This document shows, one piece after another, positions 35,040 to 47,252 of a DNA stretch of 64,000 nucleotides (its first letter is position 1; each line of letters begins with the position of its first letter). The notes beneath the pieces were generated by a model. The model had not been told where the DNA came from, made no database searches, and worked only from the letters and a program-made list of their open reading frames with translations. Position numbers and translations under genes: made by a program. This DNA is from Lentinus brumalis (lineage: Eukaryota > Basidiomycota > Agaricomycetes > Polyporales > Polyporaceae). The stretch lies in assembly GCA_001792895.1 (NCBI GenBank), contig MARA01000033.1, forward strand, positions 248,001 to 312,000. The letters are read 5' to 3'.

Positions 35040-36687
35040 ATGGCAGGCCCTCCGTTGACCCATTCGGTGCGTCCCCGTCCGTCGGCCCGTCGTCCACCTG
35101 TGCTCACGTCTGCATTCCCCGCTGCGTGTGCCGTAGCATGCGTCCTCGCCCCGTCCGTCTCCCGTCCAGCCCCTCCACTCCTCAGGCCCTCCCTCGACAC
35201 ACCCCGCATCCACCCCCGCACACTCTCCCCCGCACGCGCCGCCCGCTCTCTCCTCCACACGACCCTCGTCCTCGTCCGCTGGCGACCTCCCTGCGCCCTC
35301 TGCGACACCCTCAAATCCACCCCCCGCCGGCTCTGGCCCGACAAACGACGACATCGAGGCCGTCATCCAGATGGCCATGGCGTCCTCTGCCTCGCCGCGG
35401 GCCACAAATCCGCCCCGTGACACGCGCACGCAGCTCTTTGTCGGAAACGTACGTCCCTCGCTTCCTCTCTCTGTACGCCGTCTGCACCTGCATCCACGTC
35501 GTGCCATTCCTGCGCCGCGTCACGGCTGTCCCGCTTTCGTTCCGACACGAGCCGGCGACCAGGTCGGTCTACGCTGTTCGCCAGCCCTCCGAGTTGGTCC
35601 GTACTGCGTGGATGGCGTCGCGAAAGAAGACGCTTGTGGCCAGAGACGGCTTGTACGATGCCGCGCGATCGGCCGGTGATTCTTGTGTCATCTCATGCGG
35701 GCTTGAGTGATCGTGAAGGGAGCAAGCTCAGGTGGCAGGACGTTCAGACGGTCGTGTGCACGGCATTCGGACGGCTGGAGGCTCTCACCCGCAGATCAGA
35801 CTTGCGAGTCCGTTTGTGGGGCACAGCTCAGCCCAGGGTCGAGCGTCCGAGCAGGTCGTTCGACGCGTCGCAAGGTGGTCGTGCCATGTCGCGCGTTGGG
35901 CCTCCGAAGCGGTGTTCGTAGATGCGCCGTAGCTTATTGGACAGCATGACGACATGGATGGACTGTCGGTGTTGCGCCGTCTCGAACTGAGTACATGCGT
36001 CGCAGTCAATAGCGGCGTGACCATCGGTTTTCTCATTCGTCGTCAATGTCGTGCTGACGGTCCCCGTCTCTGCAGCTCCCCTACCGCGTACGATGGCAAG
36101 ATCTCAAGGACCTCTTCCGTCGAGCCGGCACCGTCCTCCGCGCAGACGTCTCGCTGGGCCCCGACAACCGCTCAAGAGGATACGGCACCGTCCTGCTCGC
36201 CACCGCCGAGGACGCAGGACGCGCCGTGGACATGTTCAACGGATACACCTGGCAGACACGCACACTCGAAGTCCGCCCAGACAGGATGGGTGACGACATA
36301 CCCGGCTTCGGCGCCCCTGCGTTCGGCATGAACCCCGCCGCCGCGGCGATAGGCGTTGGCGTCGGTCTCGGCGGCCTGGCGGGTGCGGGAGCCTTTGGGG
36401 CGCTCAGGGCCTTTGGTGCGCCGCTGGTTGGCAGTCTGTCTCCCGTTCCTGGGTCGTTGAGTGGCACAGGCACCCCCGCCGCGGGATCTGCGCTCGCGTC
36501 GCCCGCTCCGACGCTTCCGCGCTTCCCGGGCTTGTCACCGTTCGGTGCGGGCGCAGCTCTGTTCCTGGGACACGGCGGGCGGCGTCGGCACGGCTGTGTA
36601 GGCAGAGAATATATTTTGTTAGTGCGCACGCGCTGTTTGGCGGGGCAGATCCTCCAGATCGATCACTTGCCTCTGGACGGCCTTTGA
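35040..36687 (+). CDS. RRM protein resembling the first RRM of Gbp2/Hrb1, copy 1
   Basis: The ATG at 35040 gives MAGPPLTHS before a GTGCGT donor. A later exon is Pro/Ser-rich (SSSSAGDLPAPSATPS, then NDDIEAVIQMAMASSASP) and runs into RNP2 TQLFVGN, ending at 35448. The next exon starts at 36076 and continues LPYRVRWQDLKDLFRRAGTV, RNP1 RSRGYGTVLL and NGYTWQTRTLEVRPDRMGDD. It then passes to a Gly/Ala/Pro-rich region with its stop at 36685-36687. The RRM fits the shuttling SR-like mRNA export factors, but those have more RRMs, so this looks truncated after the first. The 627-nt intron (35449-36075) is unusually long. The exon from 36114 on is the start of the tandem unit. Confidence 0.7.
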
Positions 36688-36689
36688 GC

Positions 36690-36840
36690 AGTATACCCCA
36701 CGGCGTCCTCCTGCAAGGATACCCCACGGTGTCCTCCTGCAAGGATGCACCGCAGCGACCCACGGCGTCCTCCTGCAAGTATACCCCGAGCGAGTTTCTG
36801 CAAGGATACCCCACGGTGACTCTTGAGCAGGACACGCCGG
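36690..36840 (+). repeat. minisatellite of about 26 bp, copy A
   Basis: Imperfect repeats of cccacggcgtcctcctgcaag plus gatac occur directly after the RRM stop codon, about five units. They are repeated in units B (47254-47404) and C (57818-57968). Confidence 0.75.
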
Positions 36841-39442
36841 CGACGTGAGCAGTCTGGTTGCGGAGGCTCAGCGACTCGGGACGGGAGGAGAAATATATTG
36901 GTGTTGCGTATGTAGAGTACATCTGGGAAAGAGCGCAAACTCTGTACTCGAGGGGAGCCCGAGTACTGGGAGATCAACGGCGCAGAAGCAGGCTGCTCGA
37001 GTACATACTAGCAGCAGAAATACAAGCTATTACGCCGGAACTTCGGACTGCACGGGAGCGACAGAACACTGCGGACGCGTGCGTGCCGCGGTTAAGACGA
37101 CCTTCGATGATCGGGCGCCTATTTGAACTTACCGAGATGCAGTGCTCCGTCGTTCTTGTTCTCGTACCGCCACCATCGCGCGCAGCCCGTCTCGCGTTCT
37201 CGCTTGCTGTATGTATCGGAGTCAGTACGCTGTAGACTGAACTGGAGGCTCACTCGCGACTGCACTAGCTTTTGCGTTCGGACTCGGACATCGCGCCACT
37301 GCACTCCCCGAAGACTTGATGTGCACGGGATCTGAGCTCGAGACTTCGTCCGGGGAACAGGTACGTCTCAGGCAACGATATCCGTCGTCCGATGCAGCGG
37401 CGGGCGAAAACTGACATGATGACGCACCTGCTCTCTCGCGACGCATAGAGCCCGGAGCTCGTCTTCAAGGACACCGGCCATCTGCCTTGTGACGAGACGC
37501 ACTTCGTTAGCGTTCAGAGCGGCAACTTGAGGAATCGCGGCCGCGGAGACACACCTCGATGGGCGGCGCGGTCAGTAACAAGAACAGGTAAGTGCGCAAG
37601 GCTGACGACGTACCATGCTCATTGGTGTCTCTGTAGAAGCAGCAGTCGACGCGTCTCTACCTCGCGGCGACCCTGACAGCGGTGTCGCGCCCAGAACTTC
37701 GACATGTCGTCGACACAAGAGCCTTGAAGGTGCGTCCAGGAGGAGGTGAGTGTCGAAGCTTGAATGTTTAGGCCGGCCAGGAAGTCGTCTCGACAACAGA
37801 GGACCATAGTCAGGTTGAGACTGCGTCCAGGGACGAACTCACGTTGCAGGCAGCTGCTTTCTATACAGCGACACATCAGGTCCGTGCAGGAAAGCGAGTC
37901 AGCAACAACGTACCTCTTCTGGTCCTCCCGCCGCGCGCAAAGTCCGGAGCTGAAGCCGCCGTCGACTAGCTATGACTTCGAGCCTGCGATCCCGCTCAGT
38001 GACGTGTTCACCGGCTCGAAGCGAGGTGCGTCTCTTCTTAGGATCCTGGCGACGAGCTCGGTCGCGGGGACGCAGTCTGGCGGGCGGCGTGGTTAGTAGC
38101 ATGTACACAGATCTCACGGCGTACCATCGAGCTCCAGACCGCAACCACGCTGAGGCGACAGCGACGAAGACGGCGCCTCCAGGCGTGCAGAGAGTAGAAG
38201 GTATGTGCAGGAAGCTGGGCGCAGAGGGCTGGAGTCGGACTGGCGTTGTGACGACCTCAGACACGCCTTGCAGCGGACAGAAGCCCGGAGAGTGTTTGCC
38301 GGCATGTGTGCTAACATCAAGCGTTCGGGGAGCGGACTGCGGCGAGGTGAGGTTTGCTGGGGGAGTTTCCGCGCTATCAGCGAGTGCTAATTGGACGCGG
38401 GCACGGCGCAGAGCGGCGGCAGCAGCGAGTAAGACTCTGGGACATGGCTGCGTGATGACTATAACTTACAGGAAGAGCCGTGGTGTCGAGGAACAGGTGA
38501 GCTGAGCAACGGAGACGACAAGAGAGTTCTGCGGCTTGCAATACAAGGTCGACGACGCGCTGGATGTCTGGCGTGCTGCATACGTAAGTCATGAAGGGAA
38601 GTTCGACAACTAGCCACGTATGTGCTCACCATCCACCCGGCCGCCGTATGTCTTGCAGATCTGGCCCTGCGGTAGGTCAGGCGGTGAGTCTCGACCCTCC
38701 GGGAGCTCGAGCTTGCTGAGCTGTGTCGATTGGAGCAGACAGTCACAAATGAACGATACAAGACTCGTGATGCGGCAACAGCGCCGTGTCTGAGATGGGA
38801 GGGCAGGAACGTTGTCGGCGACCACGGAAGCAAGGAGCGGGGAGTTGAGGGGAGAATGGGACCCCGAGGAGCACTCTGCAGAGTGTCGTCGAATCATAAG
38901 AGCCGTCACACGCTCGGCTGTTGGAGATGATTCGCAACTAACAACCGGTCTAGGCTCCAGGGCGGCGCCGACCCTCTGGCAAGTGCCTGCGTGCCCACCG
39001 TGTAGTGTAGACAATGTCAACTTCATATCTTCATATGTTCATGGCTATACAATATTGCAACTGCACTTCAGACTCTTGAGAACCAAAGGAAGTGTGAAAG
39101 AGGACAGCCTGAGCACAGTGTCAGCAGACCAGGAGCGGCGGACAAATCACAACCAGTAGCGAGTCTTAGCGAGTATGCCGCCCACAGTTAGTTATCCAGC
39201 ATGTCGTCAGCAGAGGTTGCTGCACTTTCTTACGTACAGGGTGCTAGATACGCGATGATTTATGGAGGTGGAGTGCCTGACTGGGTGCGAGCGGACACCA
39301 GAGTCTCGCATTCCCTTCACATTGCCGCAAATGGGAGGAGTGATGCAAGATACGGTGAGTAGGTCTACTTGAGCTCCAAATCAAGTCAGTTCCATGCAGA
39401 TCCTATCTATATACTACTTTTACAAACATTCAGTAGTCCATG
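36841..39442. other. low-coding part of the array unit
   Basis: Many short frames exist on both strands, none with a domain. The segment 37340-38500 is rich in splice-like words (ggtacgt, ggtaagt, actcacgttgcag) spaced about 100-150 bp, suggesting a decayed or very intron-rich transcribed region. The same holds for 47405-50006 and 57969-60557. Confidence 0.35.
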
Positions 39443-40238
39443 CTATGATCTATCCCAGCAAGAGTTCGACGAGCTGAGCAGCTCGCTGGCCGTCGGCAGA
39501 CGCCATCCCGACTCGCCCCAGATCAGCCAGGCTCCGTCCTTGTACATCTGAGGCAGCGGCTCAGTACGAACTGACGTCCAACCGCTCGGCTCTGAGTCCA
39601 GCTCCTCGCTGATCACCTTCGCGCTCTTTGGGCCATCACGGATGTACCGAGGCGGAATGACGCTGCCGTCAGCCTCATTGTGACGGACGCTGCGCCGCCG
39701 ACCAATGTTGCTGCGGCCGATGTACGGAAGAGGAGTGGGGGCAGGGAACAGAGGGCCGGGAGCGGCAGCAGCGGCGTCGAGCCGGGCAGCCTCCAACTGT
39801 CCGGGAGTTGCCCTCACAAAGTACATGCGCGGCTGGGGCTCCGCCGTGAGGAGGCTGAGAAGCCAGCGAATCTCTGCCATGCAGGGGCAGCCGTGCCCGG
39901 GGCTGAAGCTCATGAACGGGATGTCGGGCGGCCAGCCGAGGAGGAGCACGCCGTAGCGAAGGACGACATGCTTCTGGAAAGCCGTGAGCGTCCACCACAT
40001 GCGTGCGCACCGATCGCCGGTTGCGAGGACTGTGAGAAGGTACGGAGTTAGCGCAAAGTCAATCAAGCTGATGTCAGAACGAACATACTCAGCAATTCCG
40101 TGAGAAGACGCCGCACGCTTCCTCGGGGGTCTGAATGGTCGGGCTTGGGTAGTTGTGTTGCGAGCGGTACACCGGGAATGATTGGGATGGACGCGGCGAT
40201 GGGAAACGGTTCTGGAAGAGGGCGGAGGCGGGCTGCAT
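39443..40238 (-). pseudogene. hypothetical protein, array copy A (one extra G)
   Basis: The main frame covers LIDFALTPYLLTVLATGDRC, KHVVLRYGVLLLGWPPDIPF, an Ala/Pro-rich middle, and a C-terminus with DGAWLIWGESGWRLPTASEL. The start MQPASALFQNRF at 40238 joins this frame only if one G is removed from the run at 40125-40129; unit C has four G there and an uninterrupted 264-residue frame. A TATAAATT box on the minus strand at about 40332-40340 and ATTGG at 40361-40365 sit upstream, supporting this start. The LRYGVLLxGWPPDIPF segment recalls uncharacterised proteins common in polypores, from memory only. Function unknown. Confidence 0.55.
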
Positions 40239-43200
40239 GTGTGGAAGAGCGCACGGGAGTGGATCGAGTCGCGGAGGCGTACTGTAGACGAGGGGTGTGG
40301 GTAGGAGCCATAGACGGCGTCGAGACGGTACCTAGGAATTTATACCGCCGTCCTCAGGCTGCCAATAAGACCCTTGCGGTCGTATAATTTCAAGCCATTG
40401 AGGCGACGGCCTCAAACCGCGAGACTCTGCAGTCAAAAGGATAAGCGAGAAGGTACTGTGCGCCGTCGACACATCAGTTTGCGTCCACAGGGAATATTCA
40501 TAGACTCACAGGCTACATCTGGGCCCAAATCCGGGTCAAATTGGGACAATCAAGTTCGCACCGCCGTCAGCTTTCGCAAGAAGACTCGTCGCATGCGGAC
40601 GGCGATGACATTGCAACCGCGACCCTGCATGTGTGAACTACAAGCCTGCGACCTGAAACTCCAACCGACAAGAATCTCCGAGCGGAATCGCAAAGGAGAA
40701 CATTGTATATTGCAGGTACGTCGATACTGTACAGCTCAGACTCTGTAGTAGCGTACGGCAGGCTGAACACTCTTCTTGCAACGAACGAAGACACAGACCG
40801 GGGACTCAAACGTAGCGGCGCGCAGAGTCCAAGCCCAAGGAGCTGTGTCCGCGGCGAGATACGCGCAGCCCGATCGAAATGAGCAGTCGCACGGACAGAC
40901 CGACCGATTGGACGTTCCAGATCCAATAGCTTGGAAGCGTGCTGGGCTCGCGTTGCACGGAGGTGCACGGTATCCCGGTATCCCGGCCACCGTTATGTGC
41001 ACGGTATCCCGGCCACCGTTATGTGCAGGAAATGGCGAACTTCGAGCCTGCACAAAGTCGGAGACTGGTCTAGGACGCACGACGAGGACGATTCAGTGCA
41101 CGAACCATGCAGGTATCCTGAATGGTGCACAGGAGGGTCCTCCCACCGCTTCGCATCTAAAGCGCGACACATCGGATGCATCTCGACTTCGGTCACGCCG
41201 GGATCAAGCGTGGGCGAAGCGAGAGGCATTTTCATTGCAATATATGAGACGCACCGATTCAGTGCGGCGCCGTCTAATCCAAGGAGCTGGCTCGGACGCC
41301 GCCGCGACATCCACGTCCGTCCAAAGGTCGTCCCAAGTCGCCGTGAACTCCCTGCACTCGGCCTGCTCTCTCGCAGGCACATGTGCGCCTGGATAACTGG
41401 CGTCCATGTGTGGGGTGAACCGCGAACCACCGACGGCGCTGCAGGGGATGTGCGTCGTGAGATTCCAAGACGAGAATGGAGCTACCGAGAGTAACCGTTA
41501 GTGCATCCTCAAGACATGCGACCAGGAACCGTCTCCGTGAGACTCGTACGACGCGATCACATACGAGCCGAAGCAGAGTACGCATGCGTGATAGCCCCGT
41601 TACAATGGCTGCCTGCACGCGATATCGGTGCGCTCGTCTCTCCGCCCTCGCCGCAAACCCTGGCTCACCTCCGTGCTGCAGCCCAACCGTGCAAGCTGCG
41701 ATATCCTCGACGCAGAACCCTGGATTGGTGTCAGTAAATCAACTCCGCCCGAGTCGCGTCGTACGTGTGCAGCACGCAGAGGACCGAGTACGAGTACTCT
41801 GCCCGCAAGCCGCAAACTCCGTCGGCGGAGCCGCGGAGAGGTTCGTGCATCTCATGACATGTCAGGAACCGCTAGGAGCCATCTCCATGGGACTCGCGCG
41901 ATGCGAACGCATACGAGAGTCCGCACGCCGGATAGCCCCAGTCACGGACGCCGCCTGCACGCGATATCGGTGCAGTTGTCCCCCTCGCCGCAAGCCCTGG
42001 CCAGCCTCCTTGCTGCAGCCCAATCATGCAAGCTGCAAGATCCTGGCCTGGTATCAGTGCATCGACTCTGTCCGAGCCGCCATGCGTGCATAACGCTGCA
42101 GAGGCGGTCCGGGCCGTGGCAGGCTAGTAGTACGAGTACTTCCACTGCTCGCCGGCCGCAGACTCCGTTCGATAGTGCGGTGTGAAACGTACCTCTCGAC
42201 CCTGACGCCAAGCCCCGCCGAGTCGGCGAGTCCGAATTGCTGGGCTAGCTCTGCTGCTTGCCGGAGGGGAGGTGAGCTTCGAGCAGCATCCTTGAGCTCC
42301 CGCCGCACGTACGGAGTCAGGACGCATCCAAGGTCCTGCGCTGCTGTCCCTGCTCGCAGACGGGCACCGCTCGCCACCTAGACCTGACTCCCTATCCAGC
42401 GAGAGTGTGTACTATGCTGCACGCCGCACGGGCGTTGATGCGACCTGCAACGGGAGCGGGAGCGGGAGGTTAGCGCATCGTAGAAAGGTACAGGTCGCGT
42501 CGCTTCTGGTTCCGGGTCAACGTACCGATATGATAATTCCGTCTAGACTCTGGAGGCTTCCGACCGTTGGCGAACGCGTCTATGTATCTTTGAACGCCGC
42601 GCCAAGTTCGTACACATCCCGATGCCCGACGCCCGTGTTCCTCGTCGCTGCTCCAGCCCAAGACTGCTGAGAGGGAGTCCTCGATGCGCAGCGGAGGTGC
42701 GTGCACAAGACGTCCCCGGACTCGTCGTGACGTCTGCATCTCGAAGCCCCGGACGTCGGGCTGCAAACACGGAGAGGGGTGAGCCACACTAGCGTGAAAC
42801 ACGAATCGAAAGACGAACTCACGCTGTCACCACGCGCCGCTTACCAGCCCCAACATCGACGGCGTGACGACCGCCCGGTGCTCGGCATGACAAGCCCGTT
42901 GCCCGTGGGTCCGCGCCGCGGCACTTGCGTGATGTCGGGGTGGTCCGTGCACGCTGGGAGCCTGGGACGGACGTGCGGTCTGTGTATAAAGCCTCGTCTG
43001 CGGGAGGTCGCCTCGTCAGCACTCAGGTGAATCTCTCTCCCCTGCCCTCCCTTCGTCCGACGACCGTGCTCACCCATCCGCTCTTCTAGACGTCGACGCC
43101 GTCGCCGGTGAGCTCGCCGCCGCCGCCTCCGTTGCTGACCTTTCCCCAGAGCTTCGCGTCCCGGGCTCCGACTCCGAGTGCACGGCGCACGCTATGCTGT

Positions 43201-44093
43201 CCTGAGTGAGTCGCCGCGTCGCACATACTCACCCGCCGCCTACGTAGCTGACGTCTGGGCTCCTCCCGCAGATGCTCTCCCCGTCGAGCTGCTTCCCGCT
43301 GTCTGCCTGTGGCGTGTGGACGGCGTCGTCGCTGTGGCAGGCCCGGTCGGCGAGCGGATCGGTGCGCGTGTCCCGGTGAGTCGACGCTTGACACTTATGC
43401 ACGCCGGCCCAGCTGACGTCTAGGTTCGTCCCGCAGGCACCGTCCGCGCTCACTGGAGCTCCCGTCGGTGAGTACTCAGTCTTCGTCCCTATGGCGGGCC
43501 CCGTCCGGGAGCGTGTATTGGCGGGACATGCAGACGCAGAGGGCGTGCTTCCAGGTACGAGTGTTCTTCTGCGTTGTCCACGCGGCTTTGGCTGACCTCT
43601 GCATCGACAGAGTCAACCTGTGCTCCAGTCCGTGGTTGCAAGCACTCACCAGACGACTATGTTAGTGGAACCCGACTGAACGACTTGCGGTACGTGAACC
43701 TGTTTTGTAGCTAGACGCCCGTTCGAAGCAATGAAATCGACCGTCTTGACGTGAAGTTCAACCGCGTCGGATTGGCTCCGAACCGACGGATGTGGCTCGG
43801 GGGATGTAGACATGGTTTGAGGACGTATTTGGGGCGACCGGGAGCGTGTTTGCGTGAGATATTCGCGATACTGTGGGCGTGAGCTTGGTAAAACGAGAGT
43901 AGAGCGACGTCCATGTAACCTGGTTGCGCGGGATGCACGTATTCCGGTTCGTGCGCTTTGGCGCTACAAGATGCAGTTTGTAGCGTGTGTACTGACCATG
44001 ATTTGAAGTCGGAATAAGCGATATTCGCTCCTCTTGGAGGGAGAACGCGAGCTGCGCGAGCTGATTCGCGTAGGAGCAGCTGATAAGAGTAAG
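40239..44093. other. low-coding part of the array unit with local repeats
   Basis: It holds a promoter for the minus-strand ORF (about 40330-40366) and a duplicated 27-bp motif at 40966-41031 (tatcccggccaccgttatg). It also holds a tandem pair of about 345 bp (41500-42190) and a string of good splice signals at 42.9-43.6 kb. No domain is recognised. The same content occurs at 50803-54657 and, truncated, from 61353. Confidence 0.45.
41500..42190 (+). repeat. tandem pair of about 345-bp repeats, copy A
   Basis: Two diverged units share gcctgcacgcgatatcggtgc, gctgcagcccaa and agtacgagtact in the same order, about 345 bp apart. They recur at 52064-52754 and 62614-63304. Confidence 0.65.
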
Positions 44094-44650
<557 letters not shown>

Positions 44651-45393
44651 CCCCCTCGGTGTCGTTCTTGGTTCTCTTGTCCTCCTTCGTCACCACACGC
44701 ATCAGGCTATACGGCGGTTTCGATGTACGACTATTGTATGATACGCGGTTTGTATGCTAGTTCACAGGCTATTCCAATACCACGCACCTTCGAGTGCATT
44801 CCCAGTCCTTGTTGGCGTCATCGCGTCCGTTCCCAAGACGGCCGCGTCATTCGGTGATCATGATGCATGGAAAGACACAGAAGGCGTCGCTCGCGCTGGA
44901 GGGATGAAGGCGTGCCGCGAGAGATGGAAACGGCATGTGGCGTAGGTCTTCGAGTTCGCACGGAAGACATGACGTCAACGTAATAGAGGGTCCTGAGGCT
45001 GATGGTTTTGCGCAGCGAAAGCAACGACGGACACAGGTTCCTGAGCATGCACGTCTTCGCAGGTGTGGTTAAGGCAGAGCTCGGACGAGCAACGGAGGTG
45101 AAGAGGAGGGATAGGGAGGGATTCGAGGGTGTGCGCAAGGGGTGACGTCAGGCCACGTGGGGCAAAAGTTGCAGCCGAGGGCGGGGGAGTGGAGTGCGGG
45201 CAGCAGCAGAGCGCGTCTGAGGCTGCTCATTTGTTGCCAGAACTCGCTCTGCTCTCTGCTCTCTCTCTCTCGCCAGCGACGGACTGGCCGACACCGACGC
45301 CGCCGCCCGCACACGACGCCGCCGCCCGGACGAGCGACCGGCGAGCCCCCGCCCCCGTAGCACTCACCGCCGCGCCGCGCTATCGATCTCGAA

Positions 45394-47252
45394 ATGGCAG
45401 GCCCTCCGTTAGCCCATTCGGTGCGTCCCCGTCCGTCCGGGCCCGTAGTCTGTGCTCACGTCTGCATTCCCCGCTGCGTGTGCCCGTAGCATGCCTCCTC
45501 GCCCCGTCCGTCTCCCGTCCAGCCCCTCCACTCCTCAGGTCCCTCGACACACCCCGCATCCACCCCCGCACAGTCTCCCCCGCACGCGCCGCCCGCTCTC
45601 TCCTCCACACGACCCTCGTCCTCGTCGCTGGCGACGTCCCGCGCCCTCTGCGACACCCTCACATCCCCGCCCGCCGGCTCTGGCCCGACAAACGACGACA
45701 TCGAGGCCGTCATCCAGATGGCCATGGCGTCCTCTGCCTCGCCGCGGGCCACAAATCCACCGCGTGACACGCGCACGCAGCTCTTCGTAGGAAACGTACG
45801 TCCTTCGCTTCCTCTTTTCTTCGTTTGCATGTCCGTCCCTCTCTCTGCACGCTGTCTGCACCTGCGTCCACGTCGTGCCATTCCCTGCGCCGCGCCACGT
45901 CTGTCCCGCTTTCGTTCCGACGCGAGCCGGCGACCAGGTCGGTCTACGCTGGTCGCCAGCCCTCCGAGTTGGTCCGTACTGCGTGGATGGTGTTGCGAAA
46001 GAAGACGCTTGTGTCCAGAGACGGCTTGTACGATGCCGTGCGATCGGCCGTGGGTTTCATCATGCGGGCTCCAAGTGATCGTGAAGGGCGCAAGCTTTAG
46101 TAGCAGGAGGGCCGGCTACACGGTGCTATGGATGGCCTGCTGGCTGTAGACGCGACGCAACCTACTCGACGGTATGACCTCGGGATAGGTTCGGGGCTCT
46201 GGACGGCCACCGGTCTGCGCTTGGGACCCGTGCAGGAATACAATCCGGGTGTTTGTACGCACCGCAATATGCTGGCCTTGTCAGTACGCGGATGGGCATC
46301 AGCCACTTGCGCCGTAGGTGCAGGCGCGGTCCACGCAGCGGCCATCGTGCTGTCTCGCCGTCGCAGTTCCGCCTCGTGGCCGTCTCGGTTTTCAGCCCGA
46401 GCCTCAGACGAGGTCTTCTTAGCTGCTCGCGTCGGGCTGCGTTGAGGCGCCTTCGAAGCAACGGCCGACAGCACGTCCGTTTGGAGACGCCATGTAGCTT
46501 ATTGGACAGCATGACGACATCGGATCGACTGTCGACGGTTGTGCCATCCCCATACAACGGTCGTGTGCCATGGTGTCTTCCTCTCAGATGCGTCACATGA
46601 ATATCGCGTACGTGCTTGCTGACGATGTTGTGCCCCGTAGCTCCCCTACCGCGTACGATGGCAAGATCTCAAGGACCTGTTCCGTCGAGCCGGCACCGTC
46701 CTCCGCGCAGACGTCTCGCTGGGCCCCGACAACCGCTCAAGAGGATACGGCACCGTCCTGCTCGCCACCGCCGAGGACGCAGGACGCGCCGTGGACATGT
46801 TCAACGGATACACCTGGCAGACACGCACACTCGAAGTCCGCCCAGACAGGATGGGTGACGACATACCCGGCTTCGGCGCCCCTGCGTTCGGCATGAACCC
46901 CGCCGCCGCGGCGATAGGCGTTGGCGTCGGTCTCGGCGGCCTGGCGGGTGCGGGAGCCTTTGGGGCGCTCAGGGCCTTTGGTGCGCCGCTGGTTGGCAGT
47001 CTGTCTCCCGTTCCTGGGTCGTTGAGTGGCACAGGCACCCCCGCCGCGGGATCTGCGCTCGCGTCGCCCGCTCCGACGCTTCCGCGCTTCCCGGGCTTGT
47101 CACCGTTCGGTGCGGGCGCAGCTCTGTTCCTGGGACACGGCGGGCGGCGTCGGCACGGCTGTGTAGGCAGAGAATATATTTTGTTAGTGCGCACGCGCTG
47201 TTTGGCGGGGCAGATCCTCCAGATCGATCACTTGCCTCTGGACGGCCTTTGA
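45394..47252 (+). CDS. RRM protein, copy 2 (spans units A/B)
   Basis: The ATG at 45394 (MAGPPLAHS), Pro-rich exon and QLFVGN end at 45795. The intron 45796-46640 is 845 nt, longer than in copy 1 and only partly alignable with it. The second exon, from 46641, is the same as copy 1 apart from one base at 46679 (Leu codon unchanged in kind: ctc to ctg). The 5' part is a diverged paralogue of copy 1, while the 3' part is virtually identical. The Pro-rich exon carries small indels relative to copy 3, so its frame is uncertain. Confidence 0.6.

Noticed and set aside
36858..37235. 125-codon frame in the array unit
   Set aside because: No domain and an overlapping frame of similar quality; being repeated in each unit is explained by the array, not by selection.
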